Shown here: one piece after another, positions 24,130-35,803 of the stretch
Layout of the letters: each line of letters begins with the position of its first letter
Position numbering within the stretch: the first letter of the stretch is position 1
Assembly (NCBI RefSeq): GCF_003075525.1
Contig: NZ_QDDR01000002.1
Span: forward strand, 248,001 to 312,000
Length of the DNA stretch: 64,000 bases
Direction of reading: 5' to 3'
Source of the DNA: Pararhodobacter aggregans
Lineage (GTDB): Bacteria > Pseudomonadota > Alphaproteobacteria > Rhodobacterales > Rhodobacteraceae
The notes under the pieces: generated by a model
Database searches by the model: none
Told to the model about the DNA's origin: nothing
The model's input: only the letters and a program-made list of their open reading frames with translations
Program-made: the position numbers and the translations under genes

Positions 24130-25770
24130 TCAGCCCTCGGGCAGGCCCGAGGCGATCAGGGCCTCGAAATAGCCCCGGTGCATGCCGGTGATGGTGGGGC
24201 CGACCGAATGGCGCAGCCGCTCGACCGTGAGGCCGGGATAGGCCTGTTTCAGCCGGGCCACGGCGGCCCTGGCCTCGTCCAGGCGTCCGAGGTGATAGAG
24301 CACCACCGCCAGGGTCCGATGCGCCCATTCCGAGCCCGGCGACAGCGCCACGCCGCGTTCGAGCTGCACCAGCGCCAGGTCGAACCGGTCCTCGCGCAGG
24401 TAGGAACTGGCGCGGCCGAAGGCGATGTTGAAGAGGAACGGGTCCAGCGGGCTCAGCGCCTCGGCCCGGTCGAAACAGCGCCGGGCCTCTTCGGTACGAC
24501 CGGCGTAATTGCGGCTCCAGCCGCGGCGGAGCCAGCCCCAGGCGTTGTTCGGGTCGATGGCCAGCGCCCGGTCGATATAGGAATCGGCCAGCCGGATCTC
24601 GGTCGACACCAGCGAGACCGCCGCCCCCAGCGCCACCAGCGAGGGCGCGTGATCGCCGACCCGGGCGGCGGCGCGGCGGGTGAGGTCCAGCGCCGCGGCG
24701 CGGTCACGCTCGGGGTCGTCGGACCAGACATAGGTGGCCTGCTGCGCCAGCGCCCAGGCCTTGTAGGCCAGCGCCGGGCCATAGGCGGGATCGGCGGCCA
24801 GCGCCTGATCGAGGATCGCCAGCGCCCGGGTATTGTCGCGCCTTGTATGGGCCCAGAAATGCGGCAGGGCGCTGAGGACGCGACCATAGGCGTTGCGGTC
24901 GCCGGGCGGGATCGAGGCGATGCGGTCGATCTCGGCATGCCGGAGGCGGGGCGCGATCTGGCCCGCGACCAGCGCGGCGATGCGGTCCTGCAGGTCGAAG
25001 AGGTCGCCCAGCCGGTCGTCGAAGCGTTCCGACCACAGGGTGCGGCCATCCGGCCCGTTCACCAGCTGCACGGCGATTCGCACCCGCTCGCCAGCGCGGC
25101 GGACCGAGCCCTCGACGACGTAATCGGCGCCGAGGCGCTGCGCGGCCTCGGGCACCGGCAGCGGATGGGGCAGGGCGAAGGCCGATTGCCGGGCGATGAC
25201 GTGGAAATCATGCACCCGGCTCAGGGCGCCGGTGATCTCTTCGACCACGCCATCGGCGAACATGTCGCCGCCGCCGCCCAGTTCCTCGAAGGGCAGGACG
25301 GCCAGCGAGGGCTGGGCATGTGGCGCGGCAGAGAGGGGCGCGGCGGGCAGGGGGGAGGCAGGCGGCGCCTCGGCCCGGTTGCGGCGTTCGCGCAGCCAGT
25401 CCTCGAACCCTTCGGAGGGCAGGTCGAATCCCTCAAGAAAGCTGCCCGTCGCGGCGAGAAGGGTGAAACGCCCGGGCGCGAGCCAGAGCGATTGCCGGTT
25501 GGCACCCAGCAGGTCGGCGGGCAGCGCCTTGCGCAGCACCGACAGCTCCTGGCGCAGCGAGGCGCGGGCCTGGTCCTCGCCCCGGTCGGACCACAGGAGA
25601 TCGGCCATCAGCCCGCGCTCGATCCGCCCATCCGGTTGGCAGGCCAGAATCGCCAGAAGCGCCTGGGCGCGGCGCGACAGGCCGGCGATCTCGTGGCCGT
25701 CGGGGCCGCGGGCGCTGAACGGGCCGTTCAGGCGCAGGCTGAGGAGGATTGGGTCCGGCATCGCGCCCAT
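24130..25770 (-). CDS. BTAD/SARP-type transcriptional regulator with FlgO-like and TPR domains
   Basis: A 546-residue protein. Residues 8-110 form a winged-helix plus BTAD-like domain (GLSRRAQALLAILACQ, DLLWSDRGEDQARASLRQEL). Residues 155-290 resemble the segment found in adenylate-cyclase-linked and CadC-like regulators (PSLAVLPFEELGGGGDMFAD, LGADYVVEGSVRRAGERVRI). Residues 300-520 are tetratricopeptide repeats (for example YIDRALAIDPNNAWGW). It is a one-component regulator whose TPR part probably binds a partner. It is divergent from a DUF1127 gene and lies between two tRNA-Asp genes. Ligand and targets are unknown. Confidence 0.82.
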   Translation of the reverse strand: MGAMPDPILLSLRLNGPFSARGPDGHEIAGLSRRAQALLAILACQPDGRIERGLMADLLWSDRGEDQARASLRQELSVLRKALPADLLGANRQSLWLAPGRFTLLAATGSFLEGFDLPSEGFEDWLRERRNRAEAPPASPLPAAPLSAAPHAQPSLAVLPFEELGGGGDMFADGVVEEITGALSRVHDFHVIARQSAFALPHPLPVPEAAQRLGADYVVEGSVRRAGERVRIAVQLVNGPDGRTLWSERFDDRLGDLFDLQDRIAALVAGQIAPRLRHAEIDRIASIPPGDRNAYGRVLSALPHFWAHTRRDNTRALAILDQALAADPAYGPALAYKAWALAQQATYVWSDDPERDRAAALDLTRRAAARVGDHAPSLVALGAAVSLVSTEIRLADSYIDRALAIDPNNAWGWLRRGWSRNYAGRTEEARRCFDRAEALSPLDPFLFNIAFGRASSYLREDRFDLALVQLERGVALSPGSEWAHRTLAVVLYHLGRLDEARAAVARLKQAYPGLTVERLRHSVGPTITGMHRGYFEALIASGLPEG

Positions 25771-25901
25771 CTTGCAAGTGCACTGTCGATTTTACGGAAT
25801 TCTTGCGCAGCTTACAGAGGCAATCGGCCCTGCTTTTGCGCAAGGATTGCGGGGGGATGCGAGAAAGGGCCATCGAGACACAGAAGAAGACGGAGCCTGC
25901 C

Positions 25902-26093
25902 ATGCAGAGCCTGACCCAGACCCGCCCGTTCCTTGCCGCCCCGGGGCGCCCCTTCGTGCTGCGCCTGCTGGACCGGATCGCCGCCGCCGACGCCGCCTAC
26001 CGCCAGAAAGTGGCGCTGCGCGGGATGGGAGCCGAGCGGCTGGCCGACATGGGCCTGACCGAGGCCGATGTCGAGGCCGCGTTCCGCCGCTGA
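25902..26093 (+). CDS. DUF1127-family small protein
   Basis: A 63-residue basic protein. The C-terminal half matches DUF1127 (RGMGAERLADMGLTEADVEA). In alphaproteobacteria, members of this family bind RNA or phosphate-related partners and influence small RNA turnover and phosphate or carbon metabolism. The start ATG at 25902 has GGAG seven bases upstream. The gene is divergent from the BTAD/TPR regulator and immediately precedes tRNA-Asp copy 2. Confidence 0.78.
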   Translation: MQSLTQTRPFLAAPGRPFVLRLLDRIAAADAAYRQKVALRGMGAERLADMGLTEADVEAAFRR

Positions 26094-26135
26094 GCCGGGC
26101 TGTCACAATCGGTGAGGGGCGGTGCGTTTTCCCGC

Positions 26136-26164
26136 TTGACGCCCCCCGCCGCACCCCCTAGATG
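26136..26164 (+). promoter_or_regulatory. tRNA-Asp promoter (copy 2)
   Basis: TTGACG, 17 bases, TAGATG ends 11 bases before the second tRNA-Asp, the same geometry as copy 1 although the spacer differs. Confidence 0.55.
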
Positions 26165-26175
26165 ACCCCCTACGC

Positions 26176-26252
26176 GCGGTTGTAGCTCAGTTGGTTAGAG
26201 TACCGGCCTGTCACGCCGGGGGTCGCGGGTTCGAGCCCCGTCAACCGCGCCA
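26176..26252 (+). tRNA. tRNA-Asp (anticodon GTC), copy 2
   Basis: A 77-base cloverleaf with CCA encoded, base for base identical to the copy at 23497-23573. The two lie 2,679 bases apart in the same orientation. Confidence 0.97.
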
Positions 26253-26257
26253 TTTGC

Positions 26258-26285
26258 AAAAGCCCCTGTGCAAGCAGGGGCTTTT
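26258..26285 (+). terminator. Rho-independent terminator after tRNA-Asp copy 2
   Basis: Stem AAAAGCCCCTG/CAGGGGCTTTT with loop TGCAAG. The stem is symmetrical and A/T-flanked, so it could also stop transcription of the convergent LRR gene. Confidence 0.85.
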
Positions 26286-26327
26286 GTCGTTCTGACGGCC
26301 GAGGCACGGGGCCAGAACCAGGCCGGA

Positions 26328-27296
26328 TCAGGGCGGCAGCGTACGCAGATACGCCAGCGTTTCGCGCGTCGCCTGCCTCCAGTCAGCTATCCGCGACAGC
26401 CGCTCCAACTCGGGGTCGTTGCGACAGGCGGGGATGTCGCGAAAATGCAGGCCGGGCAGGCCGAGCACATCCGACGCCCAGCCGTTCAACGGCAGATCGC
26501 GAAGCGGCCGGAGGTCGTGAACCTGCGTGCGGTGGATCGACAACCCTGCCAGCGCGGGCAACCGGGCGAGCGGCCACAGATCGGACACGGGCGTGTCATT
26601 GAGGGAAAGGGTTTCGAGCCTGGACAGCGCCGCCAGAGGGCCCAGCTCGCTGATCCGGCACTTTCCTAGCGACAGGGAGCGCAGCCCGCGGATCGCCGCC
26701 AGCGGTGCAAGGTCGGTGATCGGCGTCTCCTCAAGGGTGAGGGATTGAAGGCCCGACAACGGCGCCAGTTGGCTCGGATCGGTGACCTGCGTGTTGCCCA
26801 GTCGGAGGTGCTTGAGGCCTGTCAGCGGGGCCAGGGGGGCCAGATCGACGACCCTCGATCGCCAGAGGCCGAGCGAGATCAGGCCGCGCATAGTCGCCAG
26901 AGGGCGCAAGTCATCCGCCAGTGTCCCGGCGAGATGCAGGATTTCAAGGTCTCGCAGCCCGGCGAGGGGCGAGAGATCGCGCACCGGGAGGTCATCGGCC
27001 GAAAGGATCCTGAGGGCATCGAGGCCTTCAAGCGGCGACAGATCCTGAACCTGCGTTTCGCTGATCTGGAGCTCGACCAACCCGGTCAAACCGGCGATCG
27101 GCGCCAGATCGCGGACGCGGGTCTGAGCACAGTTGAAACGCCGCAAGCCGGTCAGTTGCGCTGCTTCGGGCGGGATCTGTTCCAGCGGGTCGAAACCGAA
27201 ACCGGACAGGACCAGATCGGTCGCGCCAGACTCCCGGACCCGCCTGATCTCGTCGCGTGCCTCCGCGTAGGCCCAAGTCGCGTCGTGCTCTGGCAT
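26328..27296 (-). CDS. Leucine-rich repeat protein
   Basis: A 322-residue protein without signal peptide, made of about ten LRR units of some 22 residues (for example [40 protein letters not shown]), with the consensus L..L.L..T.V.DL.PLA of internalin-type bacterial LRRs. It has a short N-terminal cap ([20 protein letters not shown]) and a C-terminal alpha-helical cap. LRRs mediate protein binding; the partner is unknown. It is divergent from murD with a gap of 112 bases. G/C at third positions is somewhat lower than in neighbouring genes, which may reflect acquisition. Confidence 0.83.
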   Translation of the reverse strand: MPEHDATWAYAEARDEIRRVRESGATDLVLSGFGFDPLEQIPPEAAQLTGLRRFNCAQTRVRDLAPIAGLTGLVELQISETQVQDLSPLEGLDALRILSADDLPVRDLSPLAGLRDLEILHLAGTLADDLRPLATMRGLISLGLWRSRVVDLAPLAPLTGLKHLRLGNTQVTDPSQLAPLSGLQSLTLEETPITDLAPLAAIRGLRSLSLGKCRISELGPLAALSRLETLSLNDTPVSDLWPLARLPALAGLSIHRTQVHDLRPLRDLPLNGWASDVLGLPGLHFRDIPACRNDPELERLSRIADWRQATRETLAYLRTLPP

Positions 27297-27408
27297 GGTC
27301 TCACTCGCCGCTGTTCGGCAAGGGTGTGGCGCAGGCGGGACTGAGTCAAGCGGCCCTTTCCTCTGCCCGCGCCGCGTCGTAGCTTGCGGGCCAATCAGGG
27401 AGCGTTCG

Positions 27409-28797
27409 ATGATCGCAGTCACAGCATACGAAGGTCGGCGGGTGGGCGTGCTGGGGCTCGGGCGCTCGGGTCTGGCGACTTGCGCGGCGCTGAAGGCCGG
27501 GGGCGCCGAGGTCTGCGCCTGGGACGACAGCCCCGAGGGACGCGCCAAGGCCGAGGCGGCGGGATTCGTGCCGGTGGACCTGACGAAACAGGGCGCGGTC
27601 GAGGGGTTGGCGGCGCTGATTACCTCGCCCGGGATCCCGCATCTCTATCCCGCGCCGCATCCGGTGATCGCCGCGTGCCTCACGGCAGGCGTGCCGGTCG
27701 ACAACGACATTTCGCTTTTCTTCCAGTCGCTTGCCGGGATGGACGAGCCGCCGAAAGTGGTTTGCGTCACCGGCTCGAACGGCAAATCCACCACCACGGC
27801 GCTGATCGCGCATCTGCTGGCCGAGGCAGGCCGGGACGTGCGGATGGCGGGCAATATCGGCACCGGGGTTCTGTCCATCGACCTGCCGGGCGAGGCGGGC
27901 GTGGTGGTGCTGGAACTCTCCAGCTACCAGACCGACCTCGCGCGCCGTCTGGCGCCGGATGTGGCGGTCTTTACCAACCTCAGCCCCGACCATCTGGACC
28001 GCCACGGCGGGATGGGCGGCTATTTCGCGGCCAAGCGGCGGCTCTTCACCGAAGGCGCGCCGGCGCGGGCGGTGATCGGGGTGGACGAGGCCGAGGGGCG
28101 CTATCTGGCGATGCAACTGGCCGAAGGGGCCGAGGATCTGCGGGTGGTCCGCGTGTCCTCGGGCCAGAAGCTTCAAGGGCCGGGCTGGTCGGTCTTTGCC
28201 CGCAAGGGCTTTCTGGCGGAATGGCGGGGCGGGCGGCAGGTGGCCTCGATCGACCTGCGGCCGATCACTGGTCTGCCGGGCGCCCATAACCACCAGAACG
28301 CCTGCGCCGCCTATGCGGCGGTGCGCGCCCTGGGGCTGGCGCCACGGCAGATCGAGGCGGGTCTGGCCAGCTTCCAGGGCCTGCCGCATCGCAGCCAGCT
28401 GATCGGCGAGCGCAACGGCGTGCGATTCGTCAACGATTCCAAGGCCACGAACGTCGATTCGGCGGCCAAGGCCCTGCAGGCTTTTCCGAAAATCCGCTGG
28501 ATCGCCGGCGGGTTGGGCAAGGAGGGGGGCATCGCCGGGCTGGTGCCGTTCCTCGGCTCGGTCAGCAAGGCCTATATGATCGGCCATTCGGCGCGCGATT
28601 TCGCCCTGCAACTGGGCACGACCCCGCATGAGATCTGCGAGACGATGGAGCGCGCCGTGGCCCGCGCCGCCGACGAGGCCGAACCGGGCGAGGTGGTGCT
28701 GCTGGCGCCCGCGGCCGCGTCCTTCGACCAATACCCGAATTTCGAGAAGCGCGGCGAGCATTTTGCTGCACTTGTGCAGGACCTGCTTGGCGCGTAA
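27409..28797 (+). CDS. murD: UDP-N-acetylmuramoylalanine-D-glutamate ligase
   Basis: A 462-residue cytoplasmic Mur ligase that adds D-glutamate to UDP-MurNAc-L-alanine. The N-terminal UDP-binding domain has [20 protein letters not shown]; the central ATP-binding motif is [40 protein letters not shown] and [15 protein letters not shown] complete the family pattern. Start ATG at 27409 follows CAGGGAG. It is the first dcw-cluster gene in the window; murE, murF and mraY are not upstream of it. Confidence 0.95.
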   Translation: MIAVTAYEGRRVGVLGLGRSGLATCAALKAGGAEVCAWDDSPEGRAKAEAAGFVPVDLTKQGAVEGLAALITSPGIPHLYPAPHPVIAACLTAGVPVDNDISLFFQSLAGMDEPPKVVCVTGSNGKSTTTALIAHLLAEAGRDVRMAGNIGTGVLSIDLPGEAGVVVLELSSYQTDLARRLAPDVAVFTNLSPDHLDRHGGMGGYFAAKRRLFTEGAPARAVIGVDEAEGRYLAMQLAEGAEDLRVVRVSSGQKLQGPGWSVFARKGFLAEWRGGRQVASIDLRPITGLPGAHNHQNACAAYAAVRALGLAPRQIEAGLASFQGLPHRSQLIGERNGVRFVNDSKATNVDSAAKALQAFPKIRWIAGGLGKEGGIAGLVPFLGSVSKAYMIGHSARDFALQLGTTPHEICETMERAVARAADEAEPGEVVLLAPAAASFDQYPNFEKRGEHFAALVQDLLGA

Positions 28798-28812
28798 GTG
28801 GGGCGCATGAGG

Positions 28813-28882
28813 CGGCCGGGGAGGGGGGCGCTGCCCCCCGCGCGTGCCGCGCTCCCCCCGGGATATTTAAGGAACGAAGATG
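28813..28882 (+). repeat. Composite intergenic repeat, copy 5, overlapping the rarD start
   Basis: A hairpin GGGGGGC/GCCCCCC and a small one GCGCG/CGCGC are followed by TCCCCCCGGGATATTTAAGG and AACGAAGATGG. The ATG of the element is the start codon of rarD, and AAGGA within it is the ribosome binding site. Confidence 0.6.
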
Positions 28883-29788
28883 GACAAGGGGCGGGCCGAC
28901 GATTCCGTCGCGTCGGACGGGGACAGCCTGCAGGGCTTCCTGCTGGCGCTGGCGGCCTACGGGATCTGGGGCGCGATGCCGCTCTATCTGCATCAGCTGC
29001 GCCATATCGGCATGGCCGAGGTGCTGGCGCATCGCGTGGTCTGGTCGGTGCCGGTGGCGCTGGCGGTGCTGGTCTGGCTGGGGCGCACGGCCGATCTGCG
29101 GCGGGCGCTGCTCACGCCGCGCCTTCTGGCGATGGGGGCGCTGACGGCGGCGCTGATCTCGGTCAACTGGGGGGTCTATGTCTATACCATCCAGTCGGGC
29201 CAGACGATCAGCGCGGCGCTCGGCTATTACATCAACCCGCTGTTCTCGATCCTTCTGGGCGCCATCGTCCTGCGCGAGCGGCTGACGCCGCTGCAATGGG
29301 CGGCGGTGGCGCTGGCGGGTGCGGCCGTGGCGGTGCTGACCTGGGAGGCGGGGCGGCTGCCGCTGTTGTCGCTGTCCCTGACGGTGAGCTGGGGGCTTTA
29401 CGCGCTGGCCAAGCGCGCGCTGCCGATCGGCCCGAACCAGGGCTTCACGCTGGAGGTGCTGATCCTGTTCCCGGTGGCGGCGGGTTGCCTGCTGTGGCTG
29501 GCCGCGCGCGGTGCGCTGGCCTTGGGCAATACCGGGGCCTGGGACACGCTGCTGATGCTGGGCTGCGGGGTCATCACGGCGGTGCCGCTGATGCTTTATG
29601 CCAATGGCGCCAAGAAGCTGAAGCTGACCACCATCGCCCTGATGCAATATATCGCGCCGAGCTGCATCTTCCTCACCGCGGTCTTCATCTTCCACGAGCC
29701 CTTCGGGCGGGAGAAACTGATCGCCTTCGCCATGATCTGGGCGGCGCTCGCGCTTTATTCAGCCGATCTGTGGTGGCGGCGGCGTTAA
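28880..29788 (+). CDS. rarD: RarD-type EamA-family transporter
   Basis: A 302-residue inner-membrane protein with about ten helices, matching RarD of the EamA/DMT superfamily. Family hallmarks: AAYGIWGAMPLYLHQL, VLAHRVVWSVP, NWGVYVYTIQSGQTISAALG, YYINPLFSILLG and GAKKLKLTTIALMQYIAPSC. RarD proteins are presumed exporters of small metabolites; substrate unknown. It sits within the dcw cluster between murD and ftsW, and its translation start lies in a dispersed repeat. Confidence 0.9.
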   Translation: MDKGRADDSVASDGDSLQGFLLALAAYGIWGAMPLYLHQLRHIGMAEVLAHRVVWSVPVALAVLVWLGRTADLRRALLTPRLLAMGALTAALISVNWGVYVYTIQSGQTISAALGYYINPLFSILLGAIVLRERLTPLQWAAVALAGAAVAVLTWEAGRLPLLSLSLTVSWGLYALAKRALPIGPNQGFTLEVLILFPVAAGCLLWLAARGALALGNTGAWDTLLMLGCGVITAVPLMLYANGAKKLKLTTIALMQYIAPSCIFLTAVFIFHEPFGREKLIAFAMIWAALALYSADLWWRRR

Positions 29789-29874
29789 GCCTCTGGCCAG
29801 AGTCCGGGTGATTCGCTATCCTGTCGGTCAATGACCCGGACCATACCGGGCACGCAGGCAGAGCGAGCGGCAAG

Positions 29875-31041
29875 ATGACGGAAATGGTGCATGGCAGCAT
29901 GCCCGCCCATGTGGGCGAGCCTGTGCTGTCGCGCTGGTGGCGCACGGTGGACCGCTGGACGATCTCCAGCGTTTTGTTGCTGGTCGGTGTGGGCCTTCTG
30001 CTGGCGCTGGCCTCGTCGCCGCCGCTGGCGGCGCGCAACCATCAGGCCCCGTTCCATTATTTCGAGCGGCACGCGATCTTTGCGGCGATGAGCGTGGCGA
30101 TCATGCTCTTCATCTCGATGCGCAGCCCCGAGACGGTACGCCGCTGGGCGGTGCTGGGGTTCGGCGTGGGGATCCTGACGCTGATGGCGCTGCCCTTCAT
30201 CGGCTCCGATTTCGGCAAGGGCGCGACGCGCTGGCTGAGCCTGGGATTCACCTCGATCCAGCCGTCGGAATTCGTCAAGCCCTGCCTTGCGGTGACCGCG
30301 GCCTGGCTCCTGGCGGCGGGGCAGGATCTGAACGGTCCGCCCGGGCGGCTTCTGTCCTTGGGCATCACGTTGTCGACAGTGGGCCTGCTGGTGATCCAGC
30401 CGGATTTCGGCCAATCGGTGCTGGTGCTCTTCGGCTGGGGGGCGATGTATTTCGTCTCGGGCGCCTCGATGGTGGTGATCCTGGCGCTGGCCGGGGCGGC
30501 GGTGACGGGCGGTTTCGTGGCCTACAACACCTCGGAGCACTTTGCCCGGCGGATCGACGCCTTCCTGTCGTCGGAACTCGATGCCCGCTCGCAGCTGGGC
30601 TACGCCACCTCGGCCATCCAGGAGGGCGGGCTGTGGGGCATGGGCGTGGGCGAGGGGCAGGTGAAATGGCAACTGCCTGATGCCCATACCGATTTCGTCA
30701 TCGCCGTGGCGGCCGAGGAATACGGCTTCCTGCTGGTGGCCTTCATCATCACCCTTTACGCGGTGATCTGCCTGCGGGCGCTCACCCGGCTGACGCGCGA
30801 GCGCGATCCCTTCATCCGGCTGGCGGGGACGGGGCTGGTCGCCATGGTCTCGGCCCAGGCGATGATCAACATGGGCGTGGCCGTGCGGCTGTTGCCCGCC
30901 AAGGGCATGACGCTGCCCTTCATCAGCCAGGGCGGTTCGTCCCTGCTGGCGATGGGGGTGATGGTGGGCATGCTGCTGGCCTTGACGCGCACCCGCCCGC
31001 AGGGTGAGATCGGGGACTTGTTGCAGACGCGAGGACGCTGA
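29875..31041 (+). CDS. ftsW: Septal peptidoglycan glycosyltransferase FtsW
   Basis: A 388-residue SEDS-family membrane protein with about ten helices that polymerises lipid II at the division septum with FtsI. Typical segments: [54 protein letters not shown] and [15 protein letters not shown]. The conserved catalytic Asp of SEDS proteins corresponds to that in QPDFGQS. Its stop overlaps the murG start by one base. Confidence 0.95.
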   Translation: MTEMVHGSMPAHVGEPVLSRWWRTVDRWTISSVLLLVGVGLLLALASSPPLAARNHQAPFHYFERHAIFAAMSVAIMLFISMRSPETVRRWAVLGFGVGILTLMALPFIGSDFGKGATRWLSLGFTSIQPSEFVKPCLAVTAAWLLAAGQDLNGPPGRLLSLGITLSTVGLLVIQPDFGQSVLVLFGWGAMYFVSGASMVVILALAGAAVTGGFVAYNTSEHFARRIDAFLSSELDARSQLGYATSAIQEGGLWGMGVGEGQVKWQLPDAHTDFVIAVAAEEYGFLLVAFIITLYAVICLRALTRLTRERDPFIRLAGTGLVAMVSAQAMINMGVAVRLLPAKGMTLPFISQGGSSLLAMGVMVGMLLALTRTRPQGEIGDLLQTRGR

Positions 31042-32153
31042 TGGCCCAGGTTTCGGGATCGAAGCGCCCGCTGGCAGTGATCGCGGCCGGCGGGACGGGC
31101 GGGCACATGTTTCCCGCCCAGGCGCTGGCCGAGGAATTGCTGGCGCGCGGCTGGCGGGTGGTCCTGTCCACCGACGCCCGGGGCGCGCGCTATGCCGGGG
31201 GCTTCCCGGCCGAGGTCGAGCGCCGGGTCGTGGGCTCGGCCACCTTCGCCCGGGGCGGTGTGCTGGCCAAGCTGCTGGTGCCCTTCCGGATCGTGGGCGG
31301 CGTGGCGCGGGCGGTGCTGTCGCAGCTGATCGACCGGCCCTCGGTGGTGGCGGGGTTCGGCGGCTATCCCTCGATCCCGGCCCTGACCGCGGCCTGGCTG
31401 CTGCGCCTGCCGCGGCTGATCCATGAACAGAACGGCGTTCTGGGCCGGGTGAACGAGGTCTTCGCCAAGCGCGTTTCGGTCGTCGCCTGCGGCACCTGGC
31501 CCACCGCCCTGCCGCAGGGTGTCGAGGGCGTGCATACCGGCAATCCGGTGCGCGCCACGGTGCGCGAGCGGGCGGCCTCGCCCTATATCGAGCCCGGGGA
31601 TTACCCGATGTCGGTGGTGGTGATCGGCGGCTCTCAGGGCGCGCGGGTGCTGTCCGACGTGGTGCCGGCGGCGCTGGCGCTGCTGCCCGAGGGCCTGCGC
31701 CAGCATCTGCGGGTGGCGCAGCAGGCCCGCCCCGAGGATCTGGAGCGGGTGGTCGCGGCCTATGACGCCGCGGGCATCCCGGCCGAGGTCGAGAGTTTCT
31801 TCGACGACATCCCGCGCCGGTTCTCCGAGGCGCAGCTGGTCATCGCGCGCTCCGGCGCCTCGACGGTGGCGGATCTGACGGTGATCGGGCGGCCCTCGGT
31901 GCTGGTGCCCTATGCGGCGGCGATCCGCGGCGAGCAGGAGGCGAATGCCCGGGGCCTGGTCGAGGCCGAAGCCGCCGTCCTGATCCGCGAGCCTGCCTTC
32001 ACGCCCGAGGCGCTGGCGGCGGCGATCCATTCCATCCTGACCCAGCCGCAGGCTGCCAGCCGCATGGCGCGGGCGGCAACGGCGCTGGGTATTCCCGATG
32101 CGGCCGGGCGTCTGGCGGATCTCGCCGAGCATCTGGCCGGTCCCCCTTCCTGA
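31041..32153 (+). CDS. murG: UDP-GlcNAc:lipid I N-acetylglucosaminyltransferase
   Basis: A 370-residue peripheral membrane GT28 glycosyltransferase that converts lipid I to lipid II. The N-terminal glycine loop [19 protein letters not shown] (residues 13-31), [25 protein letters not shown] and the acceptor-site region [20 protein letters not shown] are intact. Starts at the last base of ftsW. Confidence 0.96.
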   Translation: MAQVSGSKRPLAVIAAGGTGGHMFPAQALAEELLARGWRVVLSTDARGARYAGGFPAEVERRVVGSATFARGGVLAKLLVPFRIVGGVARAVLSQLIDRPSVVAGFGGYPSIPALTAAWLLRLPRLIHEQNGVLGRVNEVFAKRVSVVACGTWPTALPQGVEGVHTGNPVRATVRERAASPYIEPGDYPMSVVVIGGSQGARVLSDVVPAALALLPEGLRQHLRVAQQARPEDLERVVAAYDAAGIPAEVESFFDDIPRRFSEAQLVIARSGASTVADLTVIGRPSVLVPYAAAIRGEQEANARGLVEAEAAVLIREPAFTPEALAAAIHSILTQPQAASRMARAATALGIPDAAGRLADLAEHLAGPPS

Positions 32154-32163
32154 GACGATCTCC

Positions 32164-33570
<1,407 letters not shown>

Positions 33571-33618
33571 AGCACCGGCCGGGTTGACGGGCGGCAGGCA
33601 GGGGGGCCAAATCCCGGC

Positions 33619-33930
33619 ATGGAATCGGAAGTTCTCATTGTGGGTCTGGCGGCCTTCATCGTCGGGGCGGTGCCGGGGTATTTCCTCGGGCGCTATGCCG
33701 GCGGGATCGCGGCCGTGGTCTGGGTCGGGCTGCTGGCAGGCGGTGCCGCGGTGCTGGTCCTGCTGGGGCAGGGCACGCGCGGCTGGGACGGGCTGGCCTA
33801 TATGGTCGGCGGCCTGTTGCTGCTGGCGCCCGCCGCCCTGGGCGGGGCGCTGGCCGGGTGGCTGGGCGTGAGCCTCAGGCGGCGCCGGCGTCAGGGATCC
33901 CCGCGCGGGGCGGAGGCGCCGCGCGGGTGA
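33619..33930 (+). CDS. Hypothetical small membrane protein
   Basis: A 103-residue protein with three hydrophobic segments (about residues 4-24, 28-48 and 58-82) and a basic tail SLRRRRRQGSPRG. It lies 48 bases after murC in the same direction. A small membrane protein between murC and murB is common in Rhodobacterales, but I could not match this one to a named family. Confidence 0.6.
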   Translation: MESEVLIVGLAAFIVGAVPGYFLGRYAGGIAAVVWVGLLAGGAAVLVLLGQGTRGWDGLAYMVGGLLLLAPAALGGALAGWLGVSLRRRRRQGSPRGAEAPRG

Positions 33931-33934
33931 GGGT

Positions 33935-34246
33935 TCAGGCGCTGGCCGGTTGCTGGTCGAGCGCGGGCGGATAGGCCACCGGCCGTGAGGGATCGACGGC
34001 GCGCTGCGCGGCCTCGGGGTCATAGGCAGCGCCTTCGGGCCGGGGCAGCGGCGGCTGGGCGCGCATCCTGCGGGCGATGGCGATGCCCAGCGGCACACCG
34101 ATCACCAGACCGGCAACCCCGGCCAGCGCAAAGAGACGCCAGTCGTACCAGCCAAAGGCGAGGCCCGCGATGACGAGGGCACCGGCGATGCAGGCCACGG
34201 CCAGCGTCGCCATGGTCGAGCGCAGGGGGGCGGCGGGGATCATCAT
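33935..34246 (-). CDS. Hypothetical two-helix membrane protein
   Basis: A 103-residue protein with two transmembrane helices (about residues 10-30 and 34-57) and a Pro-rich cytoplasmic tail ending LDQQPASA. AAGGAG seven bases before the ATG at 34246 decides the start. It ends four bases from the convergent small membrane protein. No family recognised. Confidence 0.6.
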   Translation of the reverse strand: MMIPAAPLRSTMATLAVACIAGALVIAGLAFGWYDWRLFALAGVAGLVIGVPLGIAIARRMRAQPPLPRPEGAAYDPEAAQRAVDPSRPVAYPPALDQQPASA

Positions 34247-34313
34247 GGTGTTCTCCTTCGATGAGGGACAGCTGTGAACCAACGCCCGGGGCCGGGTCGG
34301 GGTTCCGGGCCGG

Positions 34314-34643
34314 TTACTCGGCCGGAACCACGCGGGCGGCTTCCGGCTGACCCCTGTCGCGCCCGCGGGCCTGCCGGGCAAGGCGGAGGACAGGTTGCGC
34401 CAGCGTCGCGAGGGCGGGCAGCGGCAGGGCAGGCAGCGGCGCACCGCGGCGCAGCCAGAAGGCGGTCGCCTCGAACGGCACCAGCACCGCAAGGCCAAGC
34501 GCGAGGGCATAGCCGAAGAGCTGGGTGTCTCGGTTGCCCGCGGCGAGCATGAGGATGACATAGAGACCGGCGAGGGCACCGGCCGCCAGCGTGGGCAGCG
34601 CGGGGCGCAGGGCGGCGGTCAGGGCAGGGGGCAGCTGGCGCAT
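34314..34643 (-). CDS. Hypothetical small membrane protein
   Basis: A 109-residue protein with two or three hydrophobic segments ([14 protein letters not shown] near residue 24, [20 protein letters not shown] near residue 42) and a basic, Arg-rich C-terminus. The ATG at 34643 is preferred over a TTG at 34664 because AGGA precedes it. It is in line with the previous minus-strand gene (gap 67 bases), so the two interrupt the plus-strand dcw cluster as a small operon. No family recognised. Confidence 0.55.
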   Translation of the reverse strand: MRQLPPALTAALRPALPTLAAGALAGLYVILMLAAGNRDTQLFGYALALGLAVLVPFEATAFWLRRGAPLPALPLPALATLAQPVLRLARQARGRDRGQPEAARVVPAE

Positions 34644-34754
34644 GACGGGTCCTGTTGGGATCAAGATGTTGAGAGGTCAACGCCGCCAGACCCCGGCGGG
34701 TTCCCGCCTATTGTGGTGCTTGCGAGGGACGGGCGGCGCGGCTATCCCTTGGCC

Positions 34755-35702
34755 ATGACCCAGAGCCTTGCAGACCTTTCCTACACCCCGCGCGGCGCCC
34801 TGACCCGGGACCGCGCCCTCGCCGATCTGACCTGGCTGCGCGTGGGCGGCCCGGCCGACTGGCTGTTCCAGCCCGCCGACGAGGAGGATCTCGCGGCCTT
34901 TCTGGCGGCGTTGCCGGACGGGGTGGCGGTGTTTCCCATGGGCGTGGGCTCGAACCTGATCGTCCGGGACGGGGGGCTCAGGGCCGTGGTGATCCGGCTG
35001 GGGCGGGGTTTCAACGGGATCAGCGTCGAGGGGGCGCGGGTGACCGCCGGGGCCGCGGCGCTGGACGCGCATGTCGCGCGCAAGGCGGCCGAGGCCGGGC
35101 GCGACCTGACCTTCCTGCGCACCATCCCCGGCTCGATCGGCGGGGCGGTGCGGATGAACGCGGGCTGCTACGGGCAATACGTCGCCGACCGGCTGGTCGG
35201 CGTGCGCGTCGTCACCCGGGCGGGCGAAATCCGCGAGATCCCGGCGGCCGAGCTGGGCCTCGCCTATCGCCAGAGCGCGCTGCCCGAGGGCTCGGTCATC
35301 ACAAGCGCGGTATTCGAGGCGCCCGAGGGTGACCCGGCGGCCCTTCAGGCGCGGATGGACGAGCAACTGGCCAAGCGCGACGCGACGCAGCCGGTGAAGG
35401 ACCGGACCGCCGGTTCCACCTTCCGCAATCCGGCCGGGTTTTCCTCTACCGGTAGGGCCGACGATGTCCACGACCTCAAGGCCTGGTCCCTGATCGACGG
35501 CGCGGGGATGCGTGGCGCCACGCGCGGCGGGGCGCAGATGTCGCCCCTGCACGCCAATTTCATGATCAACACCGGCGGAGCCACGGCCGCCGACCTGGAA
35601 GGGCTGGGCGAGGAAGTCCGAAAAAGGGTGTTGGAAAACAGCGGGATTACGCTAGAATGGGAGATCATGCGCGTCGGCGAACCGGCGGGCGGTAACGGTT
35701 AG
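34755..35702 (+). CDS. murB: UDP-N-acetylenolpyruvoylglucosamine reductase
   Basis: A 315-residue FAD enzyme that completes UDP-MurNAc synthesis using NADPH. Motifs: [62 protein letters not shown] and [20 protein letters not shown] (type I substrate loop and catalytic region). The start at 34755 is the family start. Confidence 0.95.
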   Translation: MTQSLADLSYTPRGALTRDRALADLTWLRVGGPADWLFQPADEEDLAAFLAALPDGVAVFPMGVGSNLIVRDGGLRAVVIRLGRGFNGISVEGARVTAGAAALDAHVARKAAEAGRDLTFLRTIPGSIGGAVRMNAGCYGQYVADRLVGVRVVTRAGEIREIPAAELGLAYRQSALPEGSVITSAVFEAPEGDPAALQARMDEQLAKRDATQPVKDRTAGSTFRNPAGFSSTGRADDVHDLKAWSLIDGAGMRGATRGGAQMSPLHANFMINTGGATAADLEGLGEEVRKRVLENSGITLEWEIMRVGEPAGGNG

Positions 35703-35803
35703 TCGGGCATCAGACCCGAGTGTAAAAGAACCGGACGGGCGGCGTAACGGCGCCGCCGCACAAGAAGGGGCGCAAAGCCCCACGAGAGGCAGAGTTGGTG
35801 GGC

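Noticed and set aside
24130-25770. Adenylate cyclase
   Set aside because: The middle and TPR parts resemble proteins often annotated as cyclases, but no cyclase catalytic domain is present; the N-terminus is a DNA-binding domain.
23497-26252. Integrated prophage or island bounded by tRNA-Asp
   Set aside because: No integrase, phage or mobilisation gene lies between the two tRNAs, and both are complete genes with promoters and terminators; kept only as a recombination observation.
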